DNA from: Bacteroidota bacterium
GTDB taxonomy: Bacteria > Bacteroidota > Bacteroidia > Sphingobacteriales > Sphingobacteriaceae
Direction of reading: 5' to 3'
Assembly (NCBI GenBank): GCA_013286235.1
Contig: JABDGE010000004.1
Coordinates: 1-54,758 of the forward strand
DNA length: 54,758 nt
The notes under the pieces are model-generated. The model searched no databases, was not told the DNA's origin, and worked only from the letters and a program-made list of their open reading frames with translations. Position 1 is the stretch's first letter. Every line of letters begins with the position of its first letter. Below are positions 25,798-34,304 of this stretch, one piece after another. The position numbers and the translations under genes were made by a program.

Positions 25798-28191
25798 ATG
25801 AACGAGCTTGAAGAAATAGACACAGATATGGATGAAGCGCCATCTCCCCGGGTGTTAAAAAACATACATGCCTACTGGCGCGCTGCCAATTATTTATCAG
25901 TAGGCCAGCTTTACCTGCGCGATAACCCGTTGCTAAAAGAGCCGCTGAAGCAGGAGCATGTAAAAAATATGCTGCTGGGTCACTGGGGCACCACCCCGGG
26001 GCAAAATTTTATTTACACCCACCTGAACCGGGTAATTAAACGGTACGACATAGATATGATCTACATATCCGGGCCGGGTCATGGGGGGCCTGCCGTGGTG
26101 GCCGGCACCTACCTCGAAGGCTCCTATACAGAAGTTTACCCGAATATTACGCAGGATGAAGACGGACTCAAAAAGCTGTTTACCCAGTTTTCGTACCCCG
26201 GGGGCATATCGAGTCATGCGTCGCCACAAACGCCAGGATCTATCCATGAGGGCGGCGAACTGGGCTATTCCCTAAGCCATGCATTCGGCGCGGTAATGGA
26301 TAACCCCGAACTGGTGGCAGCCTGCGTGGTAGGCGACGGCGAGGCCGAAACCGGTCCACTGGCAACCGCATGGCATTCCAATAAATTTTTAAATCCGGTT
26401 ACCGACGGGGTGGTGCTGCCTATCCTTCACCTGAACGGATATAAAATATCAAACCCGACTGTGCTGGCACGGATCAGTCACCAGGAGCTGGAGCAGCTTT
26501 TCTTTGGCTACGGCTGGACACCTTATTTTGTTGAGGGCGATGACCCGGAGCTAATGCACCGGGCAATGGCGATTACGCTCGATAAAGTAATTGCGCATAT
26601 CCGCCAAATCAAGGCGGACGCACTGGAAAAGTCGGATACCGGTCGTCCCCGCTGGCCCATGATCGTTTTAAAATCGCCAAAGGGCTGGACCGGCCCCAAA
26701 GAGGTTGATGGCTACAAAATCGAAGGTAACTTCAGGGCGCACCAGGTACCGCTTATTGTTTCAGCCACCGCGCCCCCGGAGCATTTGCAAATGCTGGAAA
26801 ACTGGATGAAAAGCTACAAACCGGAAGAGCTATTTGATGAAAACGGAAAGTTAATGCCCGAACTGGCGCAGCTGGCGCCGAAGGGCGATCGCCGTATGGG
26901 CGCCAATCCGCACGCAAACGGCGGACAGCTTTTACGTGATCTGCGCCTGCCCGAATTCCGCAATTATGCCGTTCCTGTTGATCAGCCCGGTGCAGCGGGC
27001 GAAGGCGATACTTATGTTTCGGGACGTTTTCTGCGGGATGTTATTAAGGAGAACCAGGAAAAGCGCAATTTCCGGATATTCGGCCCCGATGAAACGGTAT
27101 CCAACAGGCTTGATGTTATTTTTGAAGCGACCAACCGGCAATGGATGGCCCCGGTTGATGAGCACGATGAGTTCTTGTCGCCCGACGGCAGCGTGATGGA
27201 AATGCTCAGCGAGCATCAATGCGAAGGCTGGCTGGAAGGCTACCTGCTTACCGGCAGACATGGCCTTTTTAATTGTTACGAGGCCTTTATCCATATCATC
27301 GATTCCATGTTCAACCAACATGCCAAGTGGCTGAAAGCAAGCGCCGAACTCCCATGGCGCCGGAATATCGCTTCGTTGAATATCCTGCTCACCTCTACTG
27401 TATGGCGTCAGGATCATAACGGCTTCACCCACCAGGATCCGGGTTTTATCGATCATGTAGTAAATAAAAAAGCCTCCATCGTCCGCGTGTATCTACCACC
27501 CGATGCAAACTGCCTGCTATCCGTAATGGATCATTGCCTGCGCAGCCGCCATTATGTTAACGTCATCGTAGCCGGGAAACACCCTGCGCCGCAATGGCTC
27601 AACATGGAGCGGGCTGTTGAACATTGTACACGCGGCATCGGCATCTGGAATTTTGCCAGCAACGACCAGGACAGCGAACCGGATGTGGTGATGGCGTGCA
27701 GCGGCGATGTACCTACGCTGGAGACATTAGCGGCAGTATCCATTATCCGCGAGCATTTGCCGGAGATCAGGATAAGAGTAGTTAACGTGGTCGATCTTTT
27801 TAAGCTCGAAAAAAATACGGAGCATACCCACGGCTTATGCGATGCCGATTATAATGCTTTATTTACCACTAACAAGCCCGTCATATTCGCCTTCCACGGC
27901 TACCCATGGCTGGTTCACCGGTTAACCTACAACCGTGCAAACAATGTGAATATGCATGTGCGCGGTTACAAGGAAGAGGGAACGATCACTACCTCGTTTG
28001 ATATGACTGTGCTGAACGAAATGGACCGCTTTCACCTGGTGATGGATACCATCGACCGCTTGCCGCAAACGGGCGCCAAAGGCGTTTACCTGAAACAATT
28101 GATGCAGGATAAACTGATAGCGCACAAACACTACATCCGGGCGCATGGCAAGGATATGCCCGAAATATTAGACTGGAAATGGGTGAATTAA
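25798..28191 (+). CDS. xfp: Phosphoketolase (xylulose-5-P / fructose-6-P)
   Basis: A 797-residue thiamine-diphosphate enzyme of the usual phosphoketolase length. The signature EGGELGYSL (about 150-158) and the TPP motif GDGEAETGP (about 179-187) are present, together with the N-terminal [14 protein letters not shown] and the GPGHGGPA loop. It cleaves xylulose-5-phosphate, and often fructose-6-phosphate, with phosphate to give acetyl-phosphate and a shorter sugar phosphate, without loss of carbon. It lies 26 bp before a UspA-type stress gene, which suggests co-transcription. No acetate kinase or phosphotransacetylase is in the window, so the fate of acetyl-phosphate is not shown. Substrate preference cannot be read from sequence by eye. 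Confidence 0.95.
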   Translation: MNELEEIDTDMDEAPSPRVLKNIHAYWRAANYLSVGQLYLRDNPLLKEPLKQEHVKNMLLGHWGTTPGQNFIYTHLNRVIKRYDIDMIYISGPGHGGPAVVAGTYLEGSYTEVYPNITQDEDGLKKLFTQFSYPGGISSHASPQTPGSIHEGGELGYSLSHAFGAVMDNPELVAACVVGDGEAETGPLATAWHSNKFLNPVTDGVVLPILHLNGYKISNPTVLARISHQELEQLFFGYGWTPYFVEGDDPELMHRAMAITLDKVIAHIRQIKADALEKSDTGRPRWPMIVLKSPKGWTGPKEVDGYKIEGNFRAHQVPLIVSATAPPEHLQMLENWMKSYKPEELFDENGKLMPELAQLAPKGDRRMGANPHANGGQLLRDLRLPEFRNYAVPVDQPGAAGEGDTYVSGRFLRDVIKENQEKRNFRIFGPDETVSNRLDVIFEATNRQWMAPVDEHDEFLSPDGSVMEMLSEHQCEGWLEGYLLTGRHGLFNCYEAFIHIIDSMFNQHAKWLKASAELPWRRNIASLNILLTSTVWRQDHNGFTHQDPGFIDHVVNKKASIVRVYLPPDANCLLSVMDHCLRSRHYVNVIVAGKHPAPQWLNMERAVEHCTRGIGIWNFASNDQDSEPDVVMACSGDVPTLETLAAVSIIREHLPEIRIRVVNVVDLFKLEKNTEHTHGLCDADYNALFTTNKPVIFAFHGYPWLVHRLTYNRANNVNMHVRGYKEEGTITTSFDMTVLNEMDRFHLVMDTIDRLPQTGAKGVYLKQLMQDKLIAHKHYIRAHGKDMPEILDWKWVN

Positions 28192-28217
28192 CCCCTTCCA
28201 CCTATAAATTATAAAAA

Positions 28218-29084
28218 ATGAAAACCATAGCCATACTAACCGATTTTTCAAAAAGGGCCGAAAATGCCGGCACCTATGCGCTTTACCTCGCGCAATCGCT
28301 TCATGCCAACCTCATCCTGTATGATGCCTTCGTGGTGGCTTCCGACAGCCCGATGGCCGCGCAGATAGCCTGGCCAATGGAAGATTACGGCAAACTGCGC
28401 CGGCAAAGTGAAAACGAGCTGCAGGCATTTGCGAAAAAGCTTCGGGAAAAACTAAGCCTGCAAAAGGGCGATCTATTTGAACCGCTGATCAGCTGCCAAA
28501 CTCACGACGGCGACCTCTCCGCCGACCTCGAAAAGCTGTTGGCGAACAAAGATCTCGTGTTGCTGGTGATGGCCGGCCACGACGACAGCATGTCGACCCT
28601 GCTCCTGCGCGATCACGTCCATGAGTTACTTGATGCCACTACACTGCCTGTGCTCATCATCCGCGACCAGTATCCTTTTCAAACGATCAGCAATATCGCA
28701 TTTGCCACCGACCTGGAACTTGCGGATATCGAGGTTATCCGCTGCCTGGCAGCATTGGCAAAACCAACAAAAGCACAGATCACATTGATCCACATCGCCC
28801 CGGCAAACAAAAGCGACGGGAAGGTTAAAGCATTTATGGCCGAAGTATTCCGGAACATCGATTATCCGCTCATCCGGTATCAAAAAATGACAGGCAGCGA
28901 TATTATGGATGAAATCACCGGGCTTGACGAAAATCATTCCTACGACATGCTCGTTATGGTACATCACCATAAAGACTTTTGGGAAAAGCTGTTTAACCAA
29001 AGCGACACGCAAAAAGCCGCAGCCCATGTGAATTTACCTTTACTGGTTTACCCCTTCCCAACGCGCGCGCTTCCTGTTTTTTAG
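28218..29084 (+). CDS. Universal stress protein, tandem UspA domains
   Basis: A 288-residue cytoplasmic protein with two UspA-like halves. The first opens KTIAILTDFSKRAENAGTYA and ends near LPVLIIRDQYPF (about 140-155), and the second starts ISNIAFATDLELADIEVIR and ends VNLPLLVYPFP. The classic ATP-binding G-2x-G-9x-G(S/T) motif is not clear in either half, so nucleotide binding is uncertain. It follows phosphoketolase at 26 bp. Pairing of a phosphoketolase with a stress protein suggests expression under energy or oxygen limitation, but that is inference. Confidence 0.82.
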   Translation: MKTIAILTDFSKRAENAGTYALYLAQSLHANLILYDAFVVASDSPMAAQIAWPMEDYGKLRRQSENELQAFAKKLREKLSLQKGDLFEPLISCQTHDGDLSADLEKLLANKDLVLLVMAGHDDSMSTLLLRDHVHELLDATTLPVLIIRDQYPFQTISNIAFATDLELADIEVIRCLAALAKPTKAQITLIHIAPANKSDGKVKAFMAEVFRNIDYPLIRYQKMTGSDIMDEITGLDENHSYDMLVMVHHHKDFWEKLFNQSDTQKAAAHVNLPLLVYPFPTRALPVF

Positions 29085-29163
29085 TCAAAACAGATTTTCG
29101 TGCCGATTGCAGGCAATAATTAGCCGCGAAAATTGATAAATTCGAACGATCAATTCTTTCGCC

Positions 29164-29847
29164 ATGAGCCCGCAATTCAATTCATTTATCCATTTGGTGT
29201 TTATCGGCTTCGTTGCCCTTTTCCCTGTGGTTAATCCCCTCGGAACCGCTTTTATTATCAGCCCGTATTTTTCGCAATTAACGCCGAAAGAACGGGTAAG
29301 CGCTGTAAAAAAGATCACCGCCTATTCCTTTATAATTTGCGCGGTAACGCTTTTTGTGGGGCACTGGATACTGGAACTATTCGGTCTGACTATTCCCATC
29401 ATTCAATTGGCAGGCGGTATTATGATCTGTAAGATCGGATGGGGTTTTCTTTCTTCAGATAACAGCGAAACCGAAGACACAAAGCCGCAGGTCCCGGTTG
29501 AGCCTGATCACACCCACTCTATTGAAGGTAAACTTTTCTATCCCATTACTTTTCCGATCACCGCCGGCGCGGGAACTATTGCCGTTTTGTTTACATTAAG
29601 CGCCAGCGGCGCAAACGAAGATATCTCAAAATACCTGGTCAATACGGGCGCTTTGTTCATCTCGGTTATCGGTATTTGTATCCTCATTTTTATTTTTTAC
29701 GTCAATACCAACCGGCTTATCAGTTACATCGGATCGCGAAACGAAAAGATAATTAACAGCTTAATGGCTTTCCTTATTTTTTGTGTTGGCCTCCAAATAG
29801 CTGTGGGAGGGATCTCCCACCTTGTAAAATTGTATTTTCATGTTTAA
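29164..29847 (+). CDS. MarC family integral membrane protein
   Basis: A 227-residue protein with six hydrophobic segments. Family strings are ALFPVVNPLGTAFIIS (first span and loop), IIQLAGGIMICKIGWGF (third span) and PITFPITAGAGTIAVLF (fourth span), the last containing the conserved TAGAGTIA block. It should sit in the inner membrane. MarC/YchE-type proteins have no well-established function in spite of their early link to multiple antibiotic resistance. It starts 79 bp after the stress protein on the same strand and may be the last gene of the phosphoketolase set. Confidence 0.88.
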   Translation: MSPQFNSFIHLVFIGFVALFPVVNPLGTAFIISPYFSQLTPKERVSAVKKITAYSFIICAVTLFVGHWILELFGLTIPIIQLAGGIMICKIGWGFLSSDNSETEDTKPQVPVEPDHTHSIEGKLFYPITFPITAGAGTIAVLFTLSASGANEDISKYLVNTGALFISVIGICILIFIFYVNTNRLISYIGSRNEKIINSLMAFLIFCVGLQIAVGGISHLVKLYFHV

Positions 29848-30012
29848 GGGGCCACAACTACATTTTGTAATTCTGAACGCAAAGTCTCTCACGTAAAATG
29901 TAAAAACGGGAATGTGTCTCGCTATCCGGAAGGAACGAATTACCATACACAGTACAGAAAGAAATAGCCGGTATTATTATTTCAATCATAGCTGTATTTA
30001 AAGTAAATAAAA

Positions 30013-30042
30013 AAAGCCGCTCAACTTTTGAAGAGCGGCTTT
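30013..30042 (-). terminator. Hairpin terminator behind a tRNA 3' fragment
   Basis: AAAGCCGCTC and GAGCGGCTTT form a perfect 10-bp stem with a 10-base loop. On the minus strand it is followed by a T-run. It could end leftward transcription from the AbiE pair, and it directly abuts the tRNA-Glu-like fragment at 30039-30056. Confidence 0.75.
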
Positions 30043-30056
30043 GTAGCCCGTAGGGG
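30039..30056. repeat. 18-bp tRNA-Glu 3'-end repeat (possible att site, left)
   Basis: CTTTGTAGCCCGTAGGGG is identical to 33932-33949, where it is the 3' end of tRNA-Glu. Here only the 3' end of a tRNA is left: the next bases (CAGGATCTCGAAC) resemble a T-loop, but the 5' arm of the T-stem is replaced by an A/T run. It fits an attachment-site remnant. No integrase gene is seen between the copies. Confidence 0.6.
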
Positions 30057-30194
30057 CAGGATCTCGAACTTTTTTCTCCGCGATCTGAAACGATTGGTGA
30101 ATTTTTAGGGGTTGATACCTCGAATTATTATTCGCTTAAATTCAATGAATTAAGTGCAGATCGTTAGTGCACTGAATTTTTGACCCAGGGAATT

Positions 30195-30293
30195 ATGCCT
30201 TTTCCACTTAACATAATATTAACTTTGGCCAAATCAGTAATGGATGTTTTTGATAAAATCGAAATTGAAAAGCTACTGCAACAAATTGAGTAA
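30195..30293 (+). CDS. Possible 32-residue ORF or gene remnant
   Basis: A short frame MPFPLNIILTLAKSVMDVFD ending EKLLQQIE. It has a hydrophobic start and a charged helix end and might be the tail of a lost gene. Nothing else in this 465-bp spacer (29848-30312) looks like a gene apart from the terminator and tRNA fragment. Confidence 0.2.
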   Translation: MPFPLNIILTLAKSVMDVFDKIEIEKLLQQIE

Positions 30294-30312
30294 AACTGTG
30301 GGTTTAAAAAAC

Positions 30313-31299
30313 TTACATTTCGTCTGCGTGTTCCCTTATCCTTTGTATTGCATTTTCAAATTCCGGTTGCCCCTTGTAATATAGCGATTCGGTTGATTGG
30401 TAGCGTTGTTTGAAATGTGCGCGAACAATTTCATCATCCAATAGGAATGCCTGGTTTTTATTAACCGGAATGGTAAAGTCGGGGACAGGAAAACGCTTTT
30501 GCTTATGTTGTAAATAAGCATCTGTCCCAAGAAATTTCTGAACCTGCAAATCAGCTAATAGGGAATAAACATCATAGTATTGAGGCATGAAGTTCTGGCT
30601 TTCTACGCCGGACTCTTGCTCTTTTCTGAACTTGGTGGCGATTGTTTGTAACTTCTCCACAAACGTATAACGGTGATCATAACATTTAATATTCACGGCA
30701 CGGTTATCTGTTAATTCAACCCTTGCACTCTGTACGGCTTTATCATAAGCCCAGGAACTGATGGTGAGCAGCGAGTTTGGCGTCACGGTATCAAAGCCCG
30801 CCTCCAGCAAAACACCTTCTTTAACCCCGGCTATCGCCGGAAAATGAGAACGATAAAATAATCTTATACCGCCGCTGGTTCCGGAATCGTTGTCGAAGTT
30901 CAGGTCGCGCTCAATACGCTCAATACCGTCAATTTTAATATTAACAGCAAGCCAATCGTAAAAGGCTTTGCGGGCAGCTACATTATTGGATTTCGTGTTA
31001 TTGGGGTTTTCATTAATGCGCATGTCAGCTGGCGGCTTAATATGGATATCGATATCTTCTGAAAAACGATCGATGATCTTATATGCTTTCGATAAAGATG
31101 TACCGCCTTTTAATTCAAAATCATACCCCAATAGCTTTAATCCATAAAGCACATGCATTATCCAGTAATCCTTCTCGATCAGGGCGGCTACGATTTTCGT
31201 CTCCCCTTCGATGATTCGGATCAAGTCGGGAAAATCCGTCCGGTTATGCAGATAGCCAGCCACCGTGGTCGAATAGTTTTTGTGTCCTGGCGCTTCCAT
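30313..31299 (-). CDS. AbiEii-family nucleotidyltransferase toxin
   Basis: A 328-residue protein of the AbiEii/AbiGii type. The nucleotidyltransferase core reads FELKGGTSLSKAYKIID followed by RFSEDIDIHI, with the paired acidic residues expected for metal and nucleotide binding, and the N-terminal EKDYWIMHVL string is typical. It is the toxin of a type IV toxin-antitoxin pair linked to abortive phage defence; AbiEii-like enzymes modify tRNA in characterised systems. It overlaps the end of the upstream antitoxin gene by 56 bp, so the two are coupled. It lies inside the possible tRNA-Glu-bounded island. Confidence 0.85.
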   Translation of the reverse strand: MEAPGHKNYSTTVAGYLHNRTDFPDLIRIIEGETKIVAALIEKDYWIMHVLYGLKLLGYDFELKGGTSLSKAYKIIDRFSEDIDIHIKPPADMRINENPNNTKSNNVAARKAFYDWLAVNIKIDGIERIERDLNFDNDSGTSGGIRLFYRSHFPAIAGVKEGVLLEAGFDTVTPNSLLTISSWAYDKAVQSARVELTDNRAVNIKCYDHRYTFVEKLQTIATKFRKEQESGVESQNFMPQYYDVYSLLADLQVQKFLGTDAYLQHKQKRFPVPDFTIPVNKNQAFLLDDEIVRAHFKQRYQSTESLYYKGQPEFENAIQRIREHADEM

Positions 31300-31840
31300 A
31301 TTCCCTCACCGCCCTGGTTAGTTTTTTACGGTCCATTTGTTGTATCTTATCGGCAACCTTGCCCAATACCATCGTCTTATCTTCGGCAAGTGTATCTACG
31401 TTATTCACCAGGTCGACCACCAAAAATTCTGGCGTAACCAGTTTGGGGAAATGTGGTTTTTTAACAAAAGTGAAATTCTTGTTGCCCAATATATATTGTC
31501 CATGCCGCTTATGGTTGTAAACCACCCGTTTATTATACAACTGTGTGGTACCAACGCCCAAACTATTGTAGGCATTTGGAGAAGTAACAAGAAAACGATC
31601 ATCTTTAAGAAAACTTCTCACCAGCGTTTCTTCGTCAGGAGGTACGGCACCAAATACGGTTTCTGTTGGATAGTAATACATGCCAGGCGCTATTTTTTGC
31701 AATGCACCCTCTTTCACCAGCAACCCCAAATGCCGGTCTATCGAACTGGAATATTCTTCCAGGTCGCTCCGCCGGTATACCTTTCCCCGCCTCAAATGGC
31801 GGCGAAGCTCGTTTACTTTTGTTGTTTCCATAACATTCAA
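31244..31840 (-). CDS. AbiEi-type antitoxin / regulator
   Basis: A 198-residue protein with a winged-helix start (NELRRHLRRGKVYRRSDLEE) and an AbiEi/DUF6088-like continuation (GALQKIAPGMYYYPTETVFG; FLVTSPNAYNSLG). As in known pairs, the antitoxin gene comes first and overlaps the toxin gene by 56 bp. AbiEi proteins repress their own promoter, so the 600-bp upstream region may contain an operator; I could not find a clear inverted repeat there. The second start, M4, is equally possible. Confidence 0.8.
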   Translation of the reverse strand: MNVMETTKVNELRRHLRRGKVYRRSDLEEYSSSIDRHLGLLVKEGALQKIAPGMYYYPTETVFGAVPPDEETLVRSFLKDDRFLVTSPNAYNSLGVGTTQLYNKRVVYNHKRHGQYILGNKNFTFVKKPHFPKLVTPEFLVVDLVNNVDTLAEDKTMVLGKVADKIQQMDRKKLTRAVREYGSARTQKLFDHGGWLSA

Positions 31841-32388
31841 ATATAACTAAACAAGGTGAAAAATGAAAGAATATTTATTCAAAATCCATGCATTTTTCGG
31901 CTTTTATACTCATAGTTGGGGTTGTTCCCCATTCAGGCGCGGGAATGAGGAGTAAAGGCCAAAAGCGGCTGCTTCTCGTGCCTTGTGTGAGCATTCTATT
32001 GACTACCGGGTTCGCCGCCTAACTGGCAAGCATGGCCGGCGCATTAACTTTAAATGCCTGCTCATATCTCCGGCCGCCGCCTGCCCAAGCCTTCACACTT
32101 GGACAAACCAAATTTCGCGCGTCCACGCTCACCGAAATTGCCTGTCTGTTATGCCCCAAATTAAGGTGGCAAATTTCAGCCCCATTTTCCCGCATCCGCC
32201 AACTGATAACATCAACATTAACAAATACTTACGCTGGTTAGCAAATTTTCGTAACGGTGCTCGTAGTGTAACGTCTCGTTACAGTTGCTGTAAGCTTACG
32301 AAAACCCAATTTTTTTCCGGCAGAAAAACCAAACACCTTTGTCTTGGTCTGCAATTTTAAAATTAATAATTGTTACGCATAACGCACC
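31841..32388. other. Gene-free spacer upstream of the AbiE pair
   Basis: About 550 bases without a credible gene; plus-strand frames here lack protein-like composition. The right end leads into the palindrome at 32389 and a CACTCACC word array. AbiE promoter and operators should lie at the left end. Confidence 0.45.
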
Positions 32389-32404
32389 CCCGATAGCTAT
32401 CGGG
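32389..32404. repeat. 16-bp palindrome CCCGATAGCTATCGGG, copy 2
   Basis: Identical to 3101-3116 and again followed by CACTATTCAC and CACTCACCA words (to 32453) that run directly into the ATG of the next gene. The shared association with the word array suggests one composite intergenic element. Confidence 0.75.
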
Positions 32405-32453
32405 ACACCATTCACTATTCACTATTCACCACTCACCATTCACCACTCACAAC
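32405..32453. repeat. CACTCACC word array ending at a start codon
   Basis: About five CACTATTCAC or CACCACTCAC words form the whole leader of the HTH gene and end AACATG at its start. It is related to the words at 3125-3345. Confidence 0.7.
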
Positions 32454-32933
32454 ATGCCACCAGGACACAGCAAAGCGGAATTAGAACAACAAAAAGAGTT
32501 TGCCAAAGTCTTATTCATTAAGGATAAGCTCACGCTGGAGCAGTTAAGCGTTAAAATAGGCGTACACTACAATACCATAAAAAAATGGGCTGCTGCCGGC
32601 GAATGGAAAAAGCTGCAACGCAACTTCATGATCCTTCGCGAGGAGCAGATTTCGGGCATGCTCGACGAGCTGATGGAGCTCAATGCCAGCATCAGGGCGA
32701 AACCAAAAGGCAAACGTTTCGCCGATCCCAAAGAAAGCATCGTCAGCAAACGCCTCGTAAGCGACCTAAAAGACCTCGGAATCTCGGTCGACCTGTCACA
32801 GGCAGTGCTCGTTTGTATCGCGCTAACCGAATTTATCAGGAAGGCCGATCTCGCAAAAGCCAAAGAAATAATCCGTTGGATCAACCCGTTCATCGAATCG
32901 CTTATGGCGCCTGGCCAACGCTTAAATATTTGA
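32454..32933 (+). CDS. HTH protein resembling a phage terminase small subunit
   Basis: A 159-residue protein with an N-terminal helix-turn-helix (about 20-50; KLTLEQLSVKIGVHYNTIKK then WAAAGEWKKLQ) and a helical remainder. The HTH followed by 'WAxxGEWKKL' recalls small DNA-recognition subunits of phage terminases (DUF1804-like). No large terminase, portal or capsid gene is near, so it could be a phage remnant or a domesticated DNA-binding protein. Its leader is made of word repeats, and an 11-bp iteron-like array follows 174 bp downstream. Confidence 0.5.
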   Translation: MPPGHSKAELEQQKEFAKVLFIKDKLTLEQLSVKIGVHYNTIKKWAAAGEWKKLQRNFMILREEQISGMLDELMELNASIRAKPKGKRFADPKESIVSKRLVSDLKDLGISVDLSQAVLVCIALTEFIRKADLAKAKEIIRWINPFIESLMAPGQRLNI

Positions 32934-33040
32934 TGTACAATTATTTACTAACTCATACAGCCAGCGGAAGATAGCTCATACCCCATGCAGACAGACTTAA
33001 GGATCATAAAATCTTTGCTTCGCCCAACAGGTTTCCCGAA

Positions 33041-33151
33041 ATGACAGAATTTATAATAGCGCGCGAAAAGAGTTTAGCCCGGATCATTTGGCTAAAAAAA
33101 GCACCTGAAAAGTACATTAAAAGCCTCGGAAAGTACACAGAATGTACATGA
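33041..33151 (+). CDS. Possible 36-residue frame overlapping iterons
   Basis: A frame MTEFIIAREKSLARIIWLKK ending YTECT. Its 3' third overlaps the iteron-like array, so the codons there reflect the repeat. It may be chance or a remnant from the HTH locus. I see no other gene between 32934 and 33500. Confidence 0.2.
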   Translation: MTEFIIAREKSLARIIWLKKAPEKYIKSLGKYTECT

Positions 33152-33204
33152 AAAGTACATGTAAAGTACATGGAAAATACGCGGAAAGTACATCAAAAGT
33201 ACAC
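33107..33204. repeat. 11-bp iteron-like array (GAAAAGTACAT)
   Basis: Nine consecutive units, eight of 11 bp and one of 10 bp, run head to tail: GAAAAGTACAT, TAAAAGCCTCG, GAAAGTACACA, GAATGTACAT, GAAAAGTACAT, GTAAAGTACAT, GGAAAATACGC, GGAAAGTACAT, CAAAAGTACAC. One helical turn per unit would place a protein on one face of DNA. The partial palindrome GTAC is in most units. It may be a replication or partition site or an operator. Confidence 0.6.
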
Positions 33205-33304
33205 GGCTGTCGTCTCAATATTTTCGAAAAATTAGCTGTAGATAGCTGATAATTAGTTCTTTGACATATTGAATATTTGTTTTGGCATCACCATCGACGG
33301 CCGT

Positions 33305-33328
33305 AGAGACGCAATATTTTGCGTCTCT
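33305..33328. repeat. AGAGACGCAA inverted repeat
   Basis: Perfect 10-bp arms AGAGACGCAA / TTGCGTCTCT around TATT. I recall this GTAGAGACGCAA-type palindrome as a widely dispersed intergenic repeat in Bacteroidota and cyanobacteria. No poly-T follows, so it is not a standard terminator. Confidence 0.6.
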
Positions 33329-33500
33329 GTGAGGTGAACTTGTCTTCGACTACAGGATAAATGCAAAAAACCTTCAGCCCTGCTGTTCGTTTGTAACTTC
33401 GAACACTTATGCCTGTAGTTTTCATCTACTAAAGCCAACAAAAAACCCGCTCAACTTTCGTTAAGCGGCGTCGTAGCCCCCGTTTAACATAAAATAATTT

Positions 33501-33851
33501 TTAACTTTCCAGGTTCCTGATCATTGCAAACAACATTTTTGAAATTTCCTCGGCTTGTTTATAAAGATTTTCGAACAGGTCAATAGGTAGCACACCATCA
33601 TCTTTCAGTACATCAAAAATAGCCACACATTCAAAAACAGACCCCCTGGCTACTACGCAAAAATTTTTTCGGTCTGCCTTACTGAACCTGCTTGAGCCTT
33701 CTGCTATATTCAATACAATGCTTAACGAAGCCCGTCTCAATTGATTTTTGGTTGTGCCGTCCAGTGAAAGGTTGGTTAAAATCATTTTGCCAACAATAGC
33801 ATTAAAGGCTTTCGCTTTTTTGTAAACCTCCAGGTTTTCGAAATCAAACAT
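33501..33851 (-). CDS. Four-helix-bundle protein (S23/IVP type), copy 1
   Basis: 116 residues from the ATG at 33851 (FDFENLEVYKKAKAFN). It is an all-helical protein with QLRRASLSIVLNIAEGSSRF, the hallmark of the 23S-rRNA-intervening-sequence (S23) four-helix-bundle family; Avd of diversity-generating retroelements is a relative. Two further copies are at 52431 and 54463. It lies 85 bp downstream of tRNA-Glu, whose hairpin terminator is between them. The longer upstream frame (to 33968) would read through the terminator and into the tRNA and is rejected. Biochemical role of the family is unclear; rRNA or nucleic-acid binding is assumed. Confidence 0.8.
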   Translation of the reverse strand: MFDFENLEVYKKAKAFNAIVGKMILTNLSLDGTTKNQLRRASLSIVLNIAEGSSRFSKADRKNFCVVARGSVFECVAIFDVLKDDGVLPIDLFENLYKQAEEISKMLFAMIRNLES

Positions 33852-33890
33852 GATGATAAGTGTGAGTGTGAAAGTGAGTAATGAAGAAAA

Positions 33891-33932
33891 GGCAGTGTGA
33901 GTAGTCGCTCTCGCTCCCGCACTCACACTGCC
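33891..33932 (-). terminator. Hairpin terminator of tRNA-Glu
   Basis: GGCAGTGTGAGT and ACTCACACTGCC are perfect 12-bp arms, starting four bases after the tRNA end and followed on the minus strand by TTTTCTT. The GTGAGTGTG words continue into the leader of the S23-type gene; a similar hairpin precedes S23 copy 2. Confidence 0.8.
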
Positions 33933-33936
33933 TTTG

Positions 33937-34008
33937 TAGCCCGTAGGGGAATCGAACCCCTGTTTCAAGAATGAAAATCTTACGTCCTAACCCCTAGACG
34001 AACGGGCC
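33937..34008 (-). tRNA. tRNA-Glu (TTC)
   Basis: A 72-base cloverleaf on the minus strand. The acceptor arms are GGCCCGT and ACGGGCT, the anticodon stem TAAGA/TCTTG encloses TTTTCAT with anticodon TTC, and the T arm is AGGGG-TTCGATT-CCCCT. The discriminator is A and the CCA is not encoded. Its 3' 18 bases are repeated at 30039-30056. Confidence 0.95.
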
Positions 34009-34304
34009 GTTTTACGGAGCCTTGAGTTTCGGGTCCGCAATCTAAATCCGCCTTTGGACTTTAGACTGCAGACTTTTGACTTTCACCAAGACCCCCTTTT
34101 TCGGGACTGCAAAGATATACGTTTAGCCGAAATTTTAAAAAAATGTTTCATTTTTTAACGCTGTGCTTATAATGGCCATTTTTCAGCCATCTTGTCCGGC
34201 TGCTGTCTGCATGCGTAGGCCCTTGTGATGAGGCAATTAAAAAAATTTAAGCAGTCTTTATGGAATCTGGTTTTACCCTGCATCTATAGGGTAAATAAGC
34301 AACC
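34009..34304. other. Spacer with GACTTT words
   Basis: No gene. About 34053-34085 shows GGACTTTAGACTGCAGACTT-type words. The promoter for the rightward mosaic protein and for tRNA-Glu should lie here; neither is clear. Confidence 0.4.

Noticed and set aside
31983..32360. 125-residue plus-strand frame in the AbiE spacer
   Set aside because: Low-complexity, Cys/His/Arg-rich translation without domain pattern; likely non-coding.
32454..33151. Active prophage at the HTH gene
   Set aside because: Only one terminase-like small protein is present; no capsid, portal, tail, lysis or integrase genes were found.
33107..33204. CRISPR array
   Set aside because: Units are about 11 bp and contiguous without spacers; no cas genes are nearby.
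33851..33968. N-terminal extension of the first S23 gene
   Set aside because: It would read through a tRNA terminator and into tRNA-Glu; the ATG at 33851 matches the family start.
33501..34008. Diversity-generating retroelement (Avd-like protein)
   Set aside because: The four-helix-bundle protein resembles Avd, but no reverse transcriptase, template repeat or variable repeat is visible in the window.
24965..34160. Shared 16-mer GTTTCATTTTTTAACG at 24965-24980 and 34145-34160
   Set aside because: Only two AT-rich copies with unrelated surroundings; chance is plausible.
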